In this document: positions 43,277-52,845 of the stretch, one piece after another | How the letters are laid out: every line of letters begins with the position of its first letter | How positions within the stretch are numbered: position 1 is the first letter of the stretch | Source: Pseudomonadota bacterium | GTDB lineage: Bacteria; Desulfobacterota; Binatia; Binatales; Binataceae | Length of the DNA: 64,000 bases | Assembly: GCA_021324755.1 (NCBI GenBank) | Contig: JAJPIL010000014.1 | Coordinates: 62,001 to 126,000, forward strand | Direction: 5' to 3' | Translations under genes and position numbers: made by a program | The notes under the pieces: model-generated | The model's input: only the letters and a program-made list of their open reading frames with translations | What the model was told of the DNA's origin: nothing | Databases searched by the model: none

Positions 43277-44746
43277 ATGAAGGGGCAAGCGTTCGAGTAT
43301 CTGAGTCTAAAAGTTCGCTTCAATTTGCTGATCACGGCGATTCTTCTTTTGGGAGTGGTATTAGGCGGGTTACTGATTGTCGAGAATAACCGTCGCGCCG
43401 TCCGCAATGAGCTTAGGTCCTCGACGCGGCTTACGCTCGGCTTGCTTGAAGCGACGACCGATAATTTGCGCTTTAGTGCTGCGGAGGGTCCGGAGTTCCG
43501 TCGTCGTCTAACTCGTTATCTTTCTGCGCTGGAGCGGATACGGCATGTAAGGCTTCAAGTTTTGGATTCAGCTGGACATCCTTTGGTCGCAAGTGCGACG
43601 CCCGCGGCTGTTTCGTCGTCTGGCGCCCGTGCGCCGGGATGGTTCGTGCGGTGGATAGCTCCGCCACCAGCGGAGTTCCGCCGGCCCATACTGGTCGACG
43701 GTGTGCCCTATGGTTTTGTGGTGGTGAGCACGAATCCTGCTGATGAGATGGCGGAAGAGTGGCTCAACGTTCGCGACCTATTTATGGTGGTGGCGAGCCT
43801 GTTCGTCGCGACTTGGGTGCTGGTGGTATGGGCAGTCGGGCAAGCCTTAAAACCTGTGGATACGTTGCTCAGCGGCTTTGACCGTCTGGAGCGCGGTGAT
43901 TTTCGCGCGCGATTGCCCTTGTTCAAAACACCGGAGCTCGCCTTGATAGGACGCAAATTCAACCGGCTTGCCCAGACCCTCGAGGATACTGCCAATGAAA
44001 ACCGCCGGCTGACGCAGCGTTTGATAAACCTTCAAGACGACGAACGGCGTAGAATCGCTCGCGAGCTGCACGACGACCTCGGTCAATACCTGTTTGCGCT
44101 CAAAACGGATGCCTTTGCTGCAGCGAGGCTGGCAGAAAAGGCCGGGCTTACGGAGGTTGTGGAGATAGCCAATTCGATCAGCTCGCTGACAGGCCAGATG
44201 GAAGGAATTGTGCGAAAAATGATCGAGCGGCTACGCCCGCTGGCGCTTGACGAGCTCGGTTTGGAGGATGCTCTGCGGGGTTTGGTCGCATCTTGGCGCA
44301 GTCGTAATCCCGATAGCGATTGTGTCCTGGATATCAAAAGTCCGCTCGTCGGGCTCAGCCGCGAGGTCGACACGGCCGTCTACTACGTCGTTCAAGAGTC
44401 ATTGACGAACATCGCCAAGCATGCCAAGGCTTCCAAAGTAGAGATCACGCTGCGCGTCGAGTCTCAGCAATTAAAGGCTCAAAATGCCCAGGAAAGTGAC
44501 TCAAGTTCGAAAAAGGACGCTACAGCCCGACCGTTTGCGAGAGTATTGTTGGTAGAAATTCGAGACAACGGTATCGGCAGCGGTCCTGAGAGGCATCATG
44601 GGATGGGAATAGTGGGAATGCGAGAGCGGGTCGAAATCCTCGGAGGAGAGCTTAACGTCCGCTTTACCCCAGGAGAAGGGTCATCTGTAAGAGCGACTAT
44701 CCCCTTGACGACATTGGCCGTGATCGATGGCGCGCGTGAATACTAA
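43277..44746 (+). CDS. Sensor histidine kinase (NarX/UhpB-type, HisKA_3)
   Basis: A 489-residue membrane kinase. TM1 about residues 15-35, a periplasmic sensor of about 130 residues, TM2 about 168-190, a HAMP linker to about 245, then HisKA_3 with the phosphoacceptor His265 in RRRIARELHDDLGQ. The ATPase domain has the N-box QESLTNIAKHAKA and G-box DNGIGSG and HHGMGIVGMRERVEILGG. A Ser/Gln/Lys-rich insertion (about residues 396-415) lies inside the ATPase domain. The signal is unknown. The 3' end overlaps the response regulator by 20 bp. Confidence 0.93.
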   Translation: MKGQAFEYLSLKVRFNLLITAILLLGVVLGGLLIVENNRRAVRNELRSSTRLTLGLLEATTDNLRFSAAEGPEFRRRLTRYLSALERIRHVRLQVLDSAGHPLVASATPAAVSSSGARAPGWFVRWIAPPPAEFRRPILVDGVPYGFVVVSTNPADEMAEEWLNVRDLFMVVASLFVATWVLVVWAVGQALKPVDTLLSGFDRLERGDFRARLPLFKTPELALIGRKFNRLAQTLEDTANENRRLTQRLINLQDDERRRIARELHDDLGQYLFALKTDAFAAARLAEKAGLTEVVEIANSISSLTGQMEGIVRKMIERLRPLALDELGLEDALRGLVASWRSRNPDSDCVLDIKSPLVGLSREVDTAVYYVVQESLTNIAKHAKASKVEITLRVESQQLKAQNAQESDSSSKKDATARPFARVLLVEIRDNGIGSGPERHHGMGIVGMRERVEILGGELNVRFTPGEGSSVRATIPLTTLAVIDGAREY

Positions 44747-45380
44747 GCCGAAAGTTCTGCTCATCGACGACCATCCGATCGTGCGGGCGGGTTGTCGCAG
44801 GTTTTTGGAACAAGGTGTTCCGGCGGAGGTGATTGAGGCGGGCAGCGGAGAAGAGGGTTGGCGTAGCTTCCTCGAAAACAGTCCTGATCTGTTAGTGTTG
44901 GACCTCACGCTGCCCGGGATCGGAGGGCTTGAGCTTATCCAAAAAGTGCGCGCCTACGATCCGCGCGCACAAATCTTGGTTTTTAGCATGCACGCTGATC
45001 CGATTTTCGCAGCGCGCGCGCTCGAGGCCGGAGCGAGAGGTTACGTCGTGAAGAGCAGTTCGCCGCAAGAGCTTCTGGACGCTGTGTTGCAGGTGCTGCG
45101 CGGCGGTAACTATCTGTCCCATGAAGTAGCGCAGGAGATCGCTCTGCTGAATCTCACCTCAGGCGGAGATCCATTAAAGGAGCTTTCGGCGCGGGAGCTC
45201 GAGATACTGCGTTTGATCGGTGAGGGGCGAACTCTGACGGAAATCGCTGCGATTCTGTGCGTTAGCTACAAGACCGTCGCTAACTCTGTCAGCCAGATCA
45301 AGACAAAGCTTCGCGCCCGTCACACCAGCGAATTGGTACGCCTCGCTCTGCATCATGGCTTGGCTGGAAGTTCAAAATAA
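44727..45380 (+). CDS. NarL/FixJ-family response regulator
   Basis: A 217-residue regulator. Receiver domain residues about 8-125 with acidic pocket Asp14-Asp15, phosphoacceptor Asp59 (LLVLDLTLPG) and the conserved Lys in GYVVKSSSP. C-terminal LuxR-type helix-turn-helix: LSARELEILRLIGEGRTLTE and VSYKTVANSVSQIKTKL. It overlaps the kinase gene by 20 bp, so the two form a cognate pair. Targets unknown; the palindrome at 43050 is a candidate site. Confidence 0.94.
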   Translation: MARVNTKPKVLLIDDHPIVRAGCRRFLEQGVPAEVIEAGSGEEGWRSFLENSPDLLVLDLTLPGIGGLELIQKVRAYDPRAQILVFSMHADPIFAARALEAGARGYVVKSSSPQELLDAVLQVLRGGNYLSHEVAQEIALLNLTSGGDPLKELSARELEILRLIGEGRTLTEIAAILCVSYKTVANSVSQIKTKLRARHTSELVRLALHHGLAGSSK

Positions 45381-45904
45381 ACAAGCGCTATCGCTTGCTT
45401 GCGGCTCTTCGTACCAGAGTGGCAATGCAAGGTTAATTTGGAGGCTGGGCGAGCGTTCTCTGTTTCGCGGAAGTGGGGCTCTCTTCGTAACCTTGCATCG
45501 CACGCGATACTTTTTGAACTCTCGTGTGCTGGTTCGTTTATTTGCGCCTGTGGCCCAACGGGTCTAATCAAATCAAAGTAACCCGGCGGATTTAACTAAC
45601 CGCGGGACCGTGCACGCCTTGGGCCGACGGTCGACTCAGAAGCACTGCAGTTGTCGCTAATATCGTTTGGTTTTTGTCATTGCTTGTCAGTCAATAATTG
45701 CGTCTTACTACGCAAGTTCCCGCCCTTTTTGTGCTTAAATTCGTGATGTCTAAATTATTCCAGCCGATGGCTTATCGGTTGATAGCATTCACGCTGGTTA
45801 AATCGTTTACACTGACACATATCGGCTTTGGCGAAGAAGTTTGTGAGAACAGGTTGTAGGCGTCGATTAAGCTCGCTAGATTAGGTCACTAAAGTTTTTT
45901 ACTG
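45381..45904. other. Intergenic region with a long inverted repeat
   Basis: About 520 bases. Right after the response regulator a CAAGCG-ctat-CGCTTG hairpin (about 45383-45398) may be a weak terminator, without a T-run. Further on is a long-range inverted repeat (listed next). Short ORFs have no coding features. Confidence 0.4.
45422..45501. repeat. 14-bp inverted repeat with 52-nt loop
   Basis: GCAATGCAAGGTTA (45422-45435) pairs with TAACCTTGCATCGC (45488-45501), 13 of 14 positions. The whole 80 nt could fold as one long stem-loop. It might be a structured RNA or the trace of a small inverted-repeat element. Strand undecided. Confidence 0.4.
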
Positions 45905-47017
45905 GTGCTTACACGACAGGAACGGTTAGTCGAGTCTCGGACGCCGGGCACGCTGCGCCGGACGTCGCTTCGCTTTGTAGGGCTTGTTGCGCGCCTTTCG
46001 GGTGCGTTTGAGCGGTTAAGTCCTCGCGCCAGAAACTTTCTTGCCTATGGCTTGGCGTTAGCGATCGTTTTCGTCGTCGCATATGGCATCTCGCTTGGTC
46101 AGGTGCTCGGTGCACTTAGGCGCGCGAACCTTTATCTGTTTCTACCGGCTCGCATCTTGTCATTTTTGTGTTTTTTCTTCGGCGAAACTCTGCTGTACTC
46201 AAGGCTCTTCAGTTATTTCAATGCGCCGATAAGTTATAGCGAGATGCTGCCGGCCAACGCGGCCCAGTACTTTTTGCAAGTTGTAAACGCGGCGGTTGCC
46301 GGAGGAGCCTTGGTCGCCTTTATTCACCGGCGCAAGAAAGTCCCGTGGCTGGCCGCTGGATGCACGATGATTTTTCAGACCTTGATCGACTTTCAGTTGA
46401 TGGCCTGGATGGCGCTGTTCGGGACGGTTCTCGTGCCCAGCTTTCCCTACAAGGTGGCGTGGTACTACCCGGCGATGGTGATTGTGGTCTTATGGGCTTT
46501 TGCCGGGTTTTGGAGGTTGGGGCCTACGCGATGGCGGTTGCTCAGATGGTTTTATGAGCGACCGTCGTGGGACTCGTTTCGCAAGGCTCGCTTGCGCCAC
46601 TACTTAACTCTCGGGGCGATTCGTGCGCCGATATTCTTGGTGCAGGGAGTATCGTTTTATCTTCAGATGGTAGCGTTTAACATTCATGTGCCACTGGCTC
46701 AGGTGCTGGCTGCCACTCCCTCGATCATGATTTTAACCGCTCTGCCCATTGTGCCCGTGGGGCTCGGAGCTGACCAGGCAGTGATGGTGCACGGGTTTCG
46801 CGGTTACGGTTCGAAGGCCGATTTGCTTGCGATGTCGCTGGCAAGCAACGCGATGGGGATCGTCTTTCGACTATTGCTTGGCTTGACGTCGGCTGGCACC
46901 TTTGCCAAGGAATTGGCCGAACAAGCCAATAAAGGGCCATACACTGGCGAGGTCGAGCTTGATCGCGGCGACGCGAATTGGCTGTACGCAACTGAGGTCA
47001 ACCGCAAGGAGGAATAA
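45905..47017 (+). CDS. Lysylphosphatidylglycerol synthase-like transmembrane protein (flippase-like)
   Basis: A 370-residue integral membrane protein of the LPG-synthase transmembrane family (UPF0104/AglD-like), with about eight helices. The first is about residues 48-68, and the family pattern is seen in NAAVAGGALVAFIHRR and the C-terminal SIMILTALPIVPVGLGADQA (the conserved P-x-x-P-x-G-x-G segment), followed by SNAMGIVFRLLLGLTSAG. These proteins are linked to lipid or isoprenoid-glycan export. The GTG start at 45905 has no clear ribosome binding site. Substrate unknown. Confidence 0.8.
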   Translation: MLTRQERLVESRTPGTLRRTSLRFVGLVARLSGAFERLSPRARNFLAYGLALAIVFVVAYGISLGQVLGALRRANLYLFLPARILSFLCFFFGETLLYSRLFSYFNAPISYSEMLPANAAQYFLQVVNAAVAGGALVAFIHRRKKVPWLAAGCTMIFQTLIDFQLMAWMALFGTVLVPSFPYKVAWYYPAMVIVVLWAFAGFWRLGPTRWRLLRWFYERPSWDSFRKARLRHYLTLGAIRAPIFLVQGVSFYLQMVAFNIHVPLAQVLAATPSIMILTALPIVPVGLGADQAVMVHGFRGYGSKADLLAMSLASNAMGIVFRLLLGLTSAGTFAKELAEQANKGPYTGEVELDRGDANWLYATEVNRKEE

Positions 47018-47280
47018 ACGTCTTTACACCTGAGGCTTTTTGGGCGAGCACCCAACTGCGGATGCCAATACGGTAAAGGCGGCGGTCGAAGTTCGAGCTG
47101 ACACCGGCTGGGCGATGTCCTTTGCTCTTGGCTATCGGCGGTGGTGGGTGTCGGGCGGCCTTATTCCGTATGCGCTCGACAGCATCGAAGTTTAATTAAT
47201 ACGGTCAATTGTTCGACGCGCCCAATTTCCGAAGTGCTGCACGCGTGGGCATCCGCAAGCGACTTTACTGGGGTTCGGCT
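47018..47280. other. Short intergenic region
   Basis: About 260 bases. An in-frame extension of the sulfotransferase to TTG 47209 is possible but lies before the conserved start of the domain. No promoter chosen. Confidence 0.35.
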
Positions 47281-48210
47281 GTGGTGGAGATTTGGCCAAA
47301 TTTCTTCATTGTCGGTGCTGCAAAGGCTGGTACGACGTCCCTCTACGCTTACTTAAAGCAGCATCCCGAAATTTTTATGCCCAGGGTCAAGGAGCCCCAT
47401 TACTTTGCCCAAATCAGACCTTCCCCTGAGATGCGCCATCTGTACGAGATCGTCAATGACCGCAAAAAATATCTGAGCTTGTTCGCTAAGGCCCGAGGTT
47501 ACGCTGCGATCGGAGATGCGAGCCCGTCATATCTATGGGAGCCGCAAGCACCCCGGCGCATTCGAGAAGTCGTGCCGCAAGCAAAGATAATTATCTTGCT
47601 GCGCGATCCTGTCGAACGGGCGCACTCTCACTACCTGGCGGATATCCGCGAGGGGGTACATAACCTCGGTTTTTACGAGGCTTTGTGTTACGACATGGCG
47701 CGTGAGGTCAAAGGATGGGGAATCTCGTGGTTGTATATTGAACTTGGGCAGTATGCTGCCCAGGTGCGACGTTATCTCGATATTTTCGGTCCCGAGCAGA
47801 CAAGAGTGTTCCTGTTCGAAGATTTAAAGCGCGATAGCAACCGGGTTTTGTTGGAGATAGCGCGATTTTTGGGCGTCGATACCGACGCTGTAGCTCGAAT
47901 CGACACGTCGGAAGCTCATAATGCTTACGCGATGTCGCGCGGTCGATGGGCGCAACGGCTGGCGGGAGCAAAGCTGTCGCGATTCTTGGGCCGGACGGTT
48001 GTCCCGCGACCTATTGGCCAGTTTATTTTTGACCGAATCTTGCTAAAACCTGGGCCAAAACCTGATATTGACCCTCGAGCCAAGAAATTGCTTTGCGAGA
48101 TATTTGAGCCTGAAGTAAACGAACTAGAGCATCTGTTGGGGCGACCGCTTCCCGAGCTTCGCCGCTCCTGGGGTAACGAATACCTGTCGGGAAAAATCTC
48201 GGTTTTGTGA
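47281..48210 (+). CDS. Sulfotransferase (PAPS-dependent)
   Basis: About 309 residues from the GTG at 47281, just before the conserved domain start IWPNFFIVGAAKAGTTSLY. That segment is the 5'-phosphosulfate-binding loop. The 3'-phosphate site is likely LLRDPVERAHSHY, with the Arg and Ser characteristic of the family. HPEIFMPRVKEPHYFA matches the heparan-type/Stf0 group. It would transfer sulfate from PAPS to a carbohydrate or lipid. The upstream neighbour is a membrane lipid-type protein, so a cell-envelope product is conceivable. Acceptor unknown. Confidence 0.85.
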   Translation: MVEIWPNFFIVGAAKAGTTSLYAYLKQHPEIFMPRVKEPHYFAQIRPSPEMRHLYEIVNDRKKYLSLFAKARGYAAIGDASPSYLWEPQAPRRIREVVPQAKIIILLRDPVERAHSHYLADIREGVHNLGFYEALCYDMAREVKGWGISWLYIELGQYAAQVRRYLDIFGPEQTRVFLFEDLKRDSNRVLLEIARFLGVDTDAVARIDTSEAHNAYAMSRGRWAQRLAGAKLSRFLGRTVVPRPIGQFIFDRILLKPGPKPDIDPRAKKLLCEIFEPEVNELEHLLGRPLPELRRSWGNEYLSGKISVL

Positions 48211-48298
48211 ATGCGAGCTTTGAACTTTTAAAGCTGCCAATCGTCGCGCTATTTTGTCGGCATTTCGGTGGGTTTGCGAACAAACCGCTCCGACGATT

Positions 48299-48670
48299 TT
48301 ATAGATCCTCTTCTCCTGAAGCGCCAAGACCCTCGTCGTGTTCCGATTCCTCGCCGCCTCGTTCGAGCTCTTCGATCGCCTCGTCGAATTCGGGTCCCTG
48401 CACGTCTTCACCCATTTCCTGTCCGATCTTGCGCATCATTCGGGCGATGCTGCGAGGGTCGTTTTCGTCGAGGTCGGCGTAGCGCGCAGGGTCGGCGAGC
48501 GCTTCGAGTCGGGCTTCTTCGCTCTTTGGGGTGGCGAACCGCGACATAAGGCGCCGAAGCTGGCTACTGCCACAGTGGCGGCACGAGGCGTTTATCGGTT
48601 CGCTTATCCGCATCGTCAGCACGCTCATCCGCCTCCCACAATTCTCACATTCGAACTCGTATATCGGCAT
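48299..48670 (-). CDS. FmdB-family zinc ribbon protein
   Basis: A 123-residue protein. It starts MPIYEFECENCGRR, with a second cysteine pair in ASCRHCGSSQLRRLMSRF, giving the Cys2-Cys2 zinc ribbon of the FmdB/CxxC_CXXC_SSSS family. The C-terminal 70 residues are acidic (DEAIEELERGGEESEHDE) and probably disordered. The start is ATG 48670; an upstream frame start at 48709 lies before the conserved N-terminus. Function of the family is not established. It converges with the sulfotransferase gene. Confidence 0.88.
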   Translation of the reverse strand: MPIYEFECENCGRRMSVLTMRISEPINASCRHCGSSQLRRLMSRFATPKSEEARLEALADPARYADLDENDPRSIARMMRKIGQEMGEDVQGPEFDEAIEELERGGEESEHDEGLGASGEEDL

Positions 48671-49267
48671 CTTTAACCCCGTACCGAAAGAAATTTTGGT
48701 ACTCACCAAGCTTGCGGCTTAAAAAATTATGCCAAAACAGCTCAAGAAGGTAGCCCCGACACAGGCCCACAAAATATTTCCTCATAGGAGGGCGCTACGT
48801 CTTACTGGCCTAACTTTAAGGTAGCCTTTGGCTCAGAAACAGTTCTGGCCAAACTATTTTTGCTTATCCGTCCCCTTTTAAAGCGTTGGTACGCTAGCAG
48901 AAACGATGCGGTTGCGCTTTGCATACGTGGCGTTCGGCGTTAAAGCTTTGCGACGCGGCTCGGGCGATATCGCCTTACCCAGCGGTTGCACCGATACTGA
49001 ACCGCTTGTATTCGACGAGATGGCGTTTGACGCGGCTTGCTCAAAGGCTGATTTCATTGTCACATTTTTTAACATTTTGGCTTTCACGCTTTGCTGAGTC
49101 GAAAACTGGAAATCTTCGGGCAAAAGCCTTTGAACCATACGATGCGAAGGTTCGTAAAGTTAGGCGGCGTCTTGGGAGATTTCCGTTTGCGCCAAGGTCA
49201 ACCTGAGACATTAGCGCTTGCCAAGAATTACTCTTTTGCTTAAAGTGACGCGACCTTGGTTACGCCG
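48671..49267. other. Intergenic region, nothing recognised
   Basis: About 600 bases between the zinc-ribbon gene and the ECF transporter. A minus-strand frame at 48878-49138 is Ser/Ala-rich and has no motif. I looked for riboswitch-like conserved blocks (cobalamin, thiamine, preQ1) and saw none. Confidence 0.4.
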
Positions 49268-50059
49268 ATGATACACGAGTTAAGGGCGGTATGGCACGAC
49301 ACCCGAATGATTGTACTGTGCGCGATTTCAGGCGCGCTTTATGCAGCCGTGCTGATACCCTTCAAGGTCGTTCCCTTGATTCCGGGTGTGACGGAGCTGC
49401 GCCCCGCCAACGCTATCCCGATCGTGTGCTCGTTTTTGTTCGGCCCTGCTGCGGGATGGGGGTCAGCGATAGGTAATCTGATCGGGGATTTTTTTGGAGG
49501 AGTGGGCCCTGGCGACGTTTTTGGCTTCGCCGCCAACTTAGTATACGGTTACCTGCCCTATAAAATCTGGGCGCTTATCGGTTGCGGACAGAGTCCTGTC
49601 GACCGATCGCCGCTGGGTGTGGCTAAATACGTAATGACATGCTTTTGCGCGTCGATTCTGTGCGCGGATATTGTCGGATGGGGCGACAGTTTGCTTGGAC
49701 TACGTCCCTTTGCTGTTCTGGGGAACCTAATCGTTTTCAACAACATGCTAGCGTCTTGCTTGCTTGCACCGTTTTTGCTTGCCGCGATCTACCCGCGGGT
49801 ACGCGCTGGCCATCTGCTTTATAGCGATTTGATGGTTCTACCCAGTTCGCCGTGTTCGTTCGCCAGACGGTTGGCTGGCCTGGTCATGCTTGTGTTCGGC
49901 GGTCTATCTGCCTGGGTTTTGGGCAATCTTGTCTCTGCTGGTTTTTGGGTGCCCGGCTTTTTGCCGAGCTGGGCCTCCACACCGCCTTACGGGGCCGCAG
50001 TGGGTATCGTCGTTACGCCTTTTTTAGTAATAGGGCTGGTTGGCGCAAGTTGGCTTTGA
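49268..50059 (+). CDS. ECF transporter S component (substrate unknown)
   Basis: A 263-residue membrane protein with about six helices that binds the vitamin or metal substrate of an energy-coupling-factor transporter. Family traits are ALYAAVLIPFKVVPLIPG at the N-terminus, ELRPANAIPIVCSFLFGP and GSAIGNLIGDFFGGVGPGD. The next two genes are the ATPase pair and the T component, so the assignment is supported by context. The ATG at 49268 is used; a TTG at 49256 is possible. Its stop overlaps the ATPase start (TTGA). I cannot name the substrate from the sequence. Confidence 0.82.
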   Translation: MIHELRAVWHDTRMIVLCAISGALYAAVLIPFKVVPLIPGVTELRPANAIPIVCSFLFGPAAGWGSAIGNLIGDFFGGVGPGDVFGFAANLVYGYLPYKIWALIGCGQSPVDRSPLGVAKYVMTCFCASILCADIVGWGDSLLGLRPFAVLGNLIVFNNMLASCLLAPFLLAAIYPRVRAGHLLYSDLMVLPSSPCSFARRLAGLVMLVFGGLSAWVLGNLVSAGFWVPGFLPSWASTPPYGAAVGIVVTPFLVIGLVGASWL

Positions 50060-51813
50060 CAGCTTCACGTTCTCTTCATCTGGGTGGGCCGCCCGAAATC
50101 GAAGTTAAAGAAGTAAGCTTCACCTATCGCGGCAGTACGGAACCCGCGTTGCACGGTATCTCGTTCGTTCAGCGTCGAGGTGAAATCGTAGGCGTCGTAG
50201 GGCCTTCCGGGGCGGGCAAGTCCACTTTGGTTAAGTGTCTGAACCGTCTGGTGCCATCGTTTGACAATGGAACCTTCGCGGGCGTGGTCAAAATCGCAGG
50301 CCAGACGCTAGCCGAACAGCGGGTGTGCGACGTCGCGCCGCTGGTTGGGATGGTATTTCAGGATTTCGAGTCGCAACTTTTTTCCACTAATGTGGCGCAC
50401 GAGGTCGCCTTTGCCATGGAGCAGTGTGGCTACTCGAGGGAAGAAATGGTACAGCGCGTGGGGGCGGCTCTGCGCGCAGTTGGATTGGAAGGGTTCGAAA
50501 GCCGCGATCCCGCCACACTGTCGGGTGGAGAAAAACAAAGACTAGCCGTAGCAGCTGTGATGGCTTTGCGGCCGCGCGTGATCGTGCTGGACGAGCCGAC
50601 AACCGATCTCGATCCACAGGGACGTGCTGAAGTGTTCGCGCTGATCGAGCAGATGCGGCTGCAGGGAGCTACCTTGGTGCTCGTCGAGCACGATCTCGAG
50701 GCGCTGCGCGTATGCGATCGGCTGCTGGTGGTGCGCGACGGAAGAATCGTGGCCGATCTGCCGCCGTCCGAGTTGATGGCGCGCGTTGAACTGCTCGAAA
50801 GCTGTCGACTGCGCCCTCCAGACTTGAGCCTTCTGTGCGAGCGCCTCGGTATAACTCCACACACGCAAACCTTGGAGGAAGCCGAAAGAGCGATACGTGC
50901 GCGATTCCGAATTTGCGCAACAGCTTGCGAAAGCCGGCTCGATTACGATGCTTCTGCTTCGTCCTGCTTGCCGGTTACACGGGTCGGCCAAGAAGCGAAC
51001 AAAGGTAGGCAAGAGGCCCTAATCGAAGTTCGCAAGCTTACCTACGCCTACCCGGAAGGACGGCTTGCTCTCGAGGATATCGACTTCGCTGTAGGAAGTG
51101 GGGAGTTTGTTGCGATTGTGGGGCGCAACGGATCGGGCAAGAGCACGCTCGCCAAGCATCTGGTGGGCATCCTGCGCCCCACCCGAGGGCAGGTCCTGCT
51201 TGGAGGACGTGACCTGTCGCGCTTGACCGTAGCGGAAATTTCGCGCCATGTAGGTTTCGTTTTCCAAAATCCAGACCATCAGATTTTCGCCGCTACGGTC
51301 GAAGAAGAGGTCGCCTTCGGACCGCGCAACTTCGGCTTAAAGCCGGATGAGGTCGCCGAGCGCACCCAACGCGTGCTCGCCGCCGTGGGCCTGGAAAAAC
51401 TACGCTTTCAAGACCCGTTTTTACTGAGCAAAGGAGAGCGTCAGCGCGTAGCGGTTGCGGCTGCGCTTGCGCTAAATCCTCGAGTGCTCATCCTGGACGA
51501 GCCCACCACTGGCCTAGACTTCTTCGAGCAGCGCCGCATGATGGAGCTCCTGACTGAGCTTAATCGCGGCGGCGTAGCGATCGTGATAATTACTCATACG
51601 CCTTGGCTGGTGGCGTGTTATGCGCGGCGGGTTGTGATGATGGAACGTGGGCGGAAAGTTTTCGATGGGCCAGTGCGACAGTTTTTTGCGTCCTCGGAAT
51701 TGCTGGAGAACTCCGCTTTTCGGCTTCCCGAAGTGACCGCATTGAGCCGTCGACTGGGTCTGGTGGCGTTGACAGTCGACGAGCTTGTAAGCGTGCTCGA
51801 GGCCAGGAGCTGA
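50056..51813 (+). CDS. ECF transporter ATPase, two fused ABC domains
   Basis: About 585 residues from the TTG at 50056, which overlaps the S-component stop. Domain 1 (to about residue 260) has Walker A GPSGAGKST, signature LSGGEKQRLAV and Walker B VIVLDEPTTDLDP. Domain 2 (from about 325) has Walker A GRNGSGKST, Q-loop GFVFQNPDHQIFAATVEEE, signature LSKGERQRVAV and Walker B LILDEPTTGLDF. The first is an EcfA1/EcfA2-like pair in one chain. In domain 2 the signature reads LSKGE instead of LSGGQ. The upstream frame back to 49852 is antisense-like and not used. The linker about residues 270-325 carries three cysteines. Confidence 0.92.
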   Translation: MTASRSLHLGGPPEIEVKEVSFTYRGSTEPALHGISFVQRRGEIVGVVGPSGAGKSTLVKCLNRLVPSFDNGTFAGVVKIAGQTLAEQRVCDVAPLVGMVFQDFESQLFSTNVAHEVAFAMEQCGYSREEMVQRVGAALRAVGLEGFESRDPATLSGGEKQRLAVAAVMALRPRVIVLDEPTTDLDPQGRAEVFALIEQMRLQGATLVLVEHDLEALRVCDRLLVVRDGRIVADLPPSELMARVELLESCRLRPPDLSLLCERLGITPHTQTLEEAERAIRARFRICATACESRLDYDASASSCLPVTRVGQEANKGRQEALIEVRKLTYAYPEGRLALEDIDFAVGSGEFVAIVGRNGSGKSTLAKHLVGILRPTRGQVLLGGRDLSRLTVAEISRHVGFVFQNPDHQIFAATVEEEVAFGPRNFGLKPDEVAERTQRVLAAVGLEKLRFQDPFLLSKGERQRVAVAAALALNPRVLILDEPTTGLDFFEQRRMMELLTELNRGGVAIVIITHTPWLVACYARRVVMMERGRKVFDGPVRQFFASSELLENSAFRLPEVTALSRRLGLVALTVDELVSVLEARS

Positions 51814-52598
51814 TGCCTATTTACTTGTATCTCGACCGAGGAACGCTTTTCCATCGCTTTCATCCGACGGTCAAGGTGTTCGGGTTATTTGCAGTGTTTT
51901 GGACGGTCTTCTGGCTGGACCATCCGGTGGCGCTTGCACCGGTTGGCGCGCTCTTGTTAGGGGTTGCGCATGCCTCGCGCTCGTGGGCTAATTTCCGCCG
52001 TTTGAGCTGGCTGCTTCTTTTAATCGTTTTTTTTACCTCGCTCGTCTGGATACTTTTTTTCCGGGTCGGTGCTCCATTGGCTAAAGTTGGGCCGCTGTGG
52101 GTGAGTCGCGCCTCTTTGGAGTTCGGTCTCGGCCGCGGGCTTAAACTTGCTGAACTTATTGCGACGACCATAATCTTTCTCTCCACTACGAAGGTTGAGG
52201 AATTTTCTTATGGTTTGAGGGCGCTAGGCGTGCCGTATCGGGTTGGTTTCGCCATCACCCTGGCCTTTCGTTTGGCGCCGCTTTTTATCGATAGCGCGCT
52301 CGAAGTAGTCGCAGCGCAAAGCTTAAGGGGCCACGAATTTCGTCGTGGTGGACCGCTTAGCCGACTGCGGCGTTACGCGCCGGTGATGATTCCGGTGTTT
52401 ATGGGCGCATTGCGCAAGGCCAATAACATGGCGATGGCGCTGGAGGCGCGAGGCTTCGGTCATAGCCCTCGCCCCACCAGTTTTGCCGAGTACCGCTTTA
52501 CCCGTTCAGACTTGTTTGCCCTTATTGCCTTGTCTGTTCTCGCTAGCGCAAGTTTTCTTGCTTATTATCTAGGCTGGGCTGGAATTAAAATCCGCTAG
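51813..52598 (+). CDS. ECF transporter T component
   Basis: A 261-residue integral membrane protein that couples ATP hydrolysis to the S component. It begins MPIYLYLDRGTLFHRFHPTV, has about five helices, and carries the Ala-Arg-Gly coupling motifs: AQSLRGHEFRRGGP and MALEARGFGHSPRPT. The start ATG shares one base with the ATPase stop (TGATG), so S, A-A and T are one operon. Confidence 0.92.
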   Translation: MPIYLYLDRGTLFHRFHPTVKVFGLFAVFWTVFWLDHPVALAPVGALLLGVAHASRSWANFRRLSWLLLLIVFFTSLVWILFFRVGAPLAKVGPLWVSRASLEFGLGRGLKLAELIATTIIFLSTTKVEEFSYGLRALGVPYRVGFAITLAFRLAPLFIDSALEVVAAQSLRGHEFRRGGPLSRLRRYAPVMIPVFMGALRKANNMAMALEARGFGHSPRPTSFAEYRFTRSDLFALIALSVLASASFLAYYLGWAGIKIR

Positions 52599-52845
52599 CG
52601 ACGCTACAATCGGCACCCAAGCAGAGCGCGGACGATTTTGGCGCGAGCTTAGACAAAGAGGCAGACTTGCTCGAAAAGACTGCTTTTCGTTAGTTTGCAC
52701 AAACAACGGCTTGGGCTTCGGTTTCGGTTGACAGGACGTAAGCGTGTTAAGCCCGAGGAGTCGGCCGCAAGTTGCGATTATGTTTTGGCTTCCGTAGACT
52801 GATTGTTGGTTGGAGAGCAGCCGCGAATGCTTGGGGGTAAGGCTT

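Noticed and set aside
48878-49138. 86-codon minus-strand ORF
   Set aside because: Ser/Ala-rich, no ribosome binding site, no family; not supportable.
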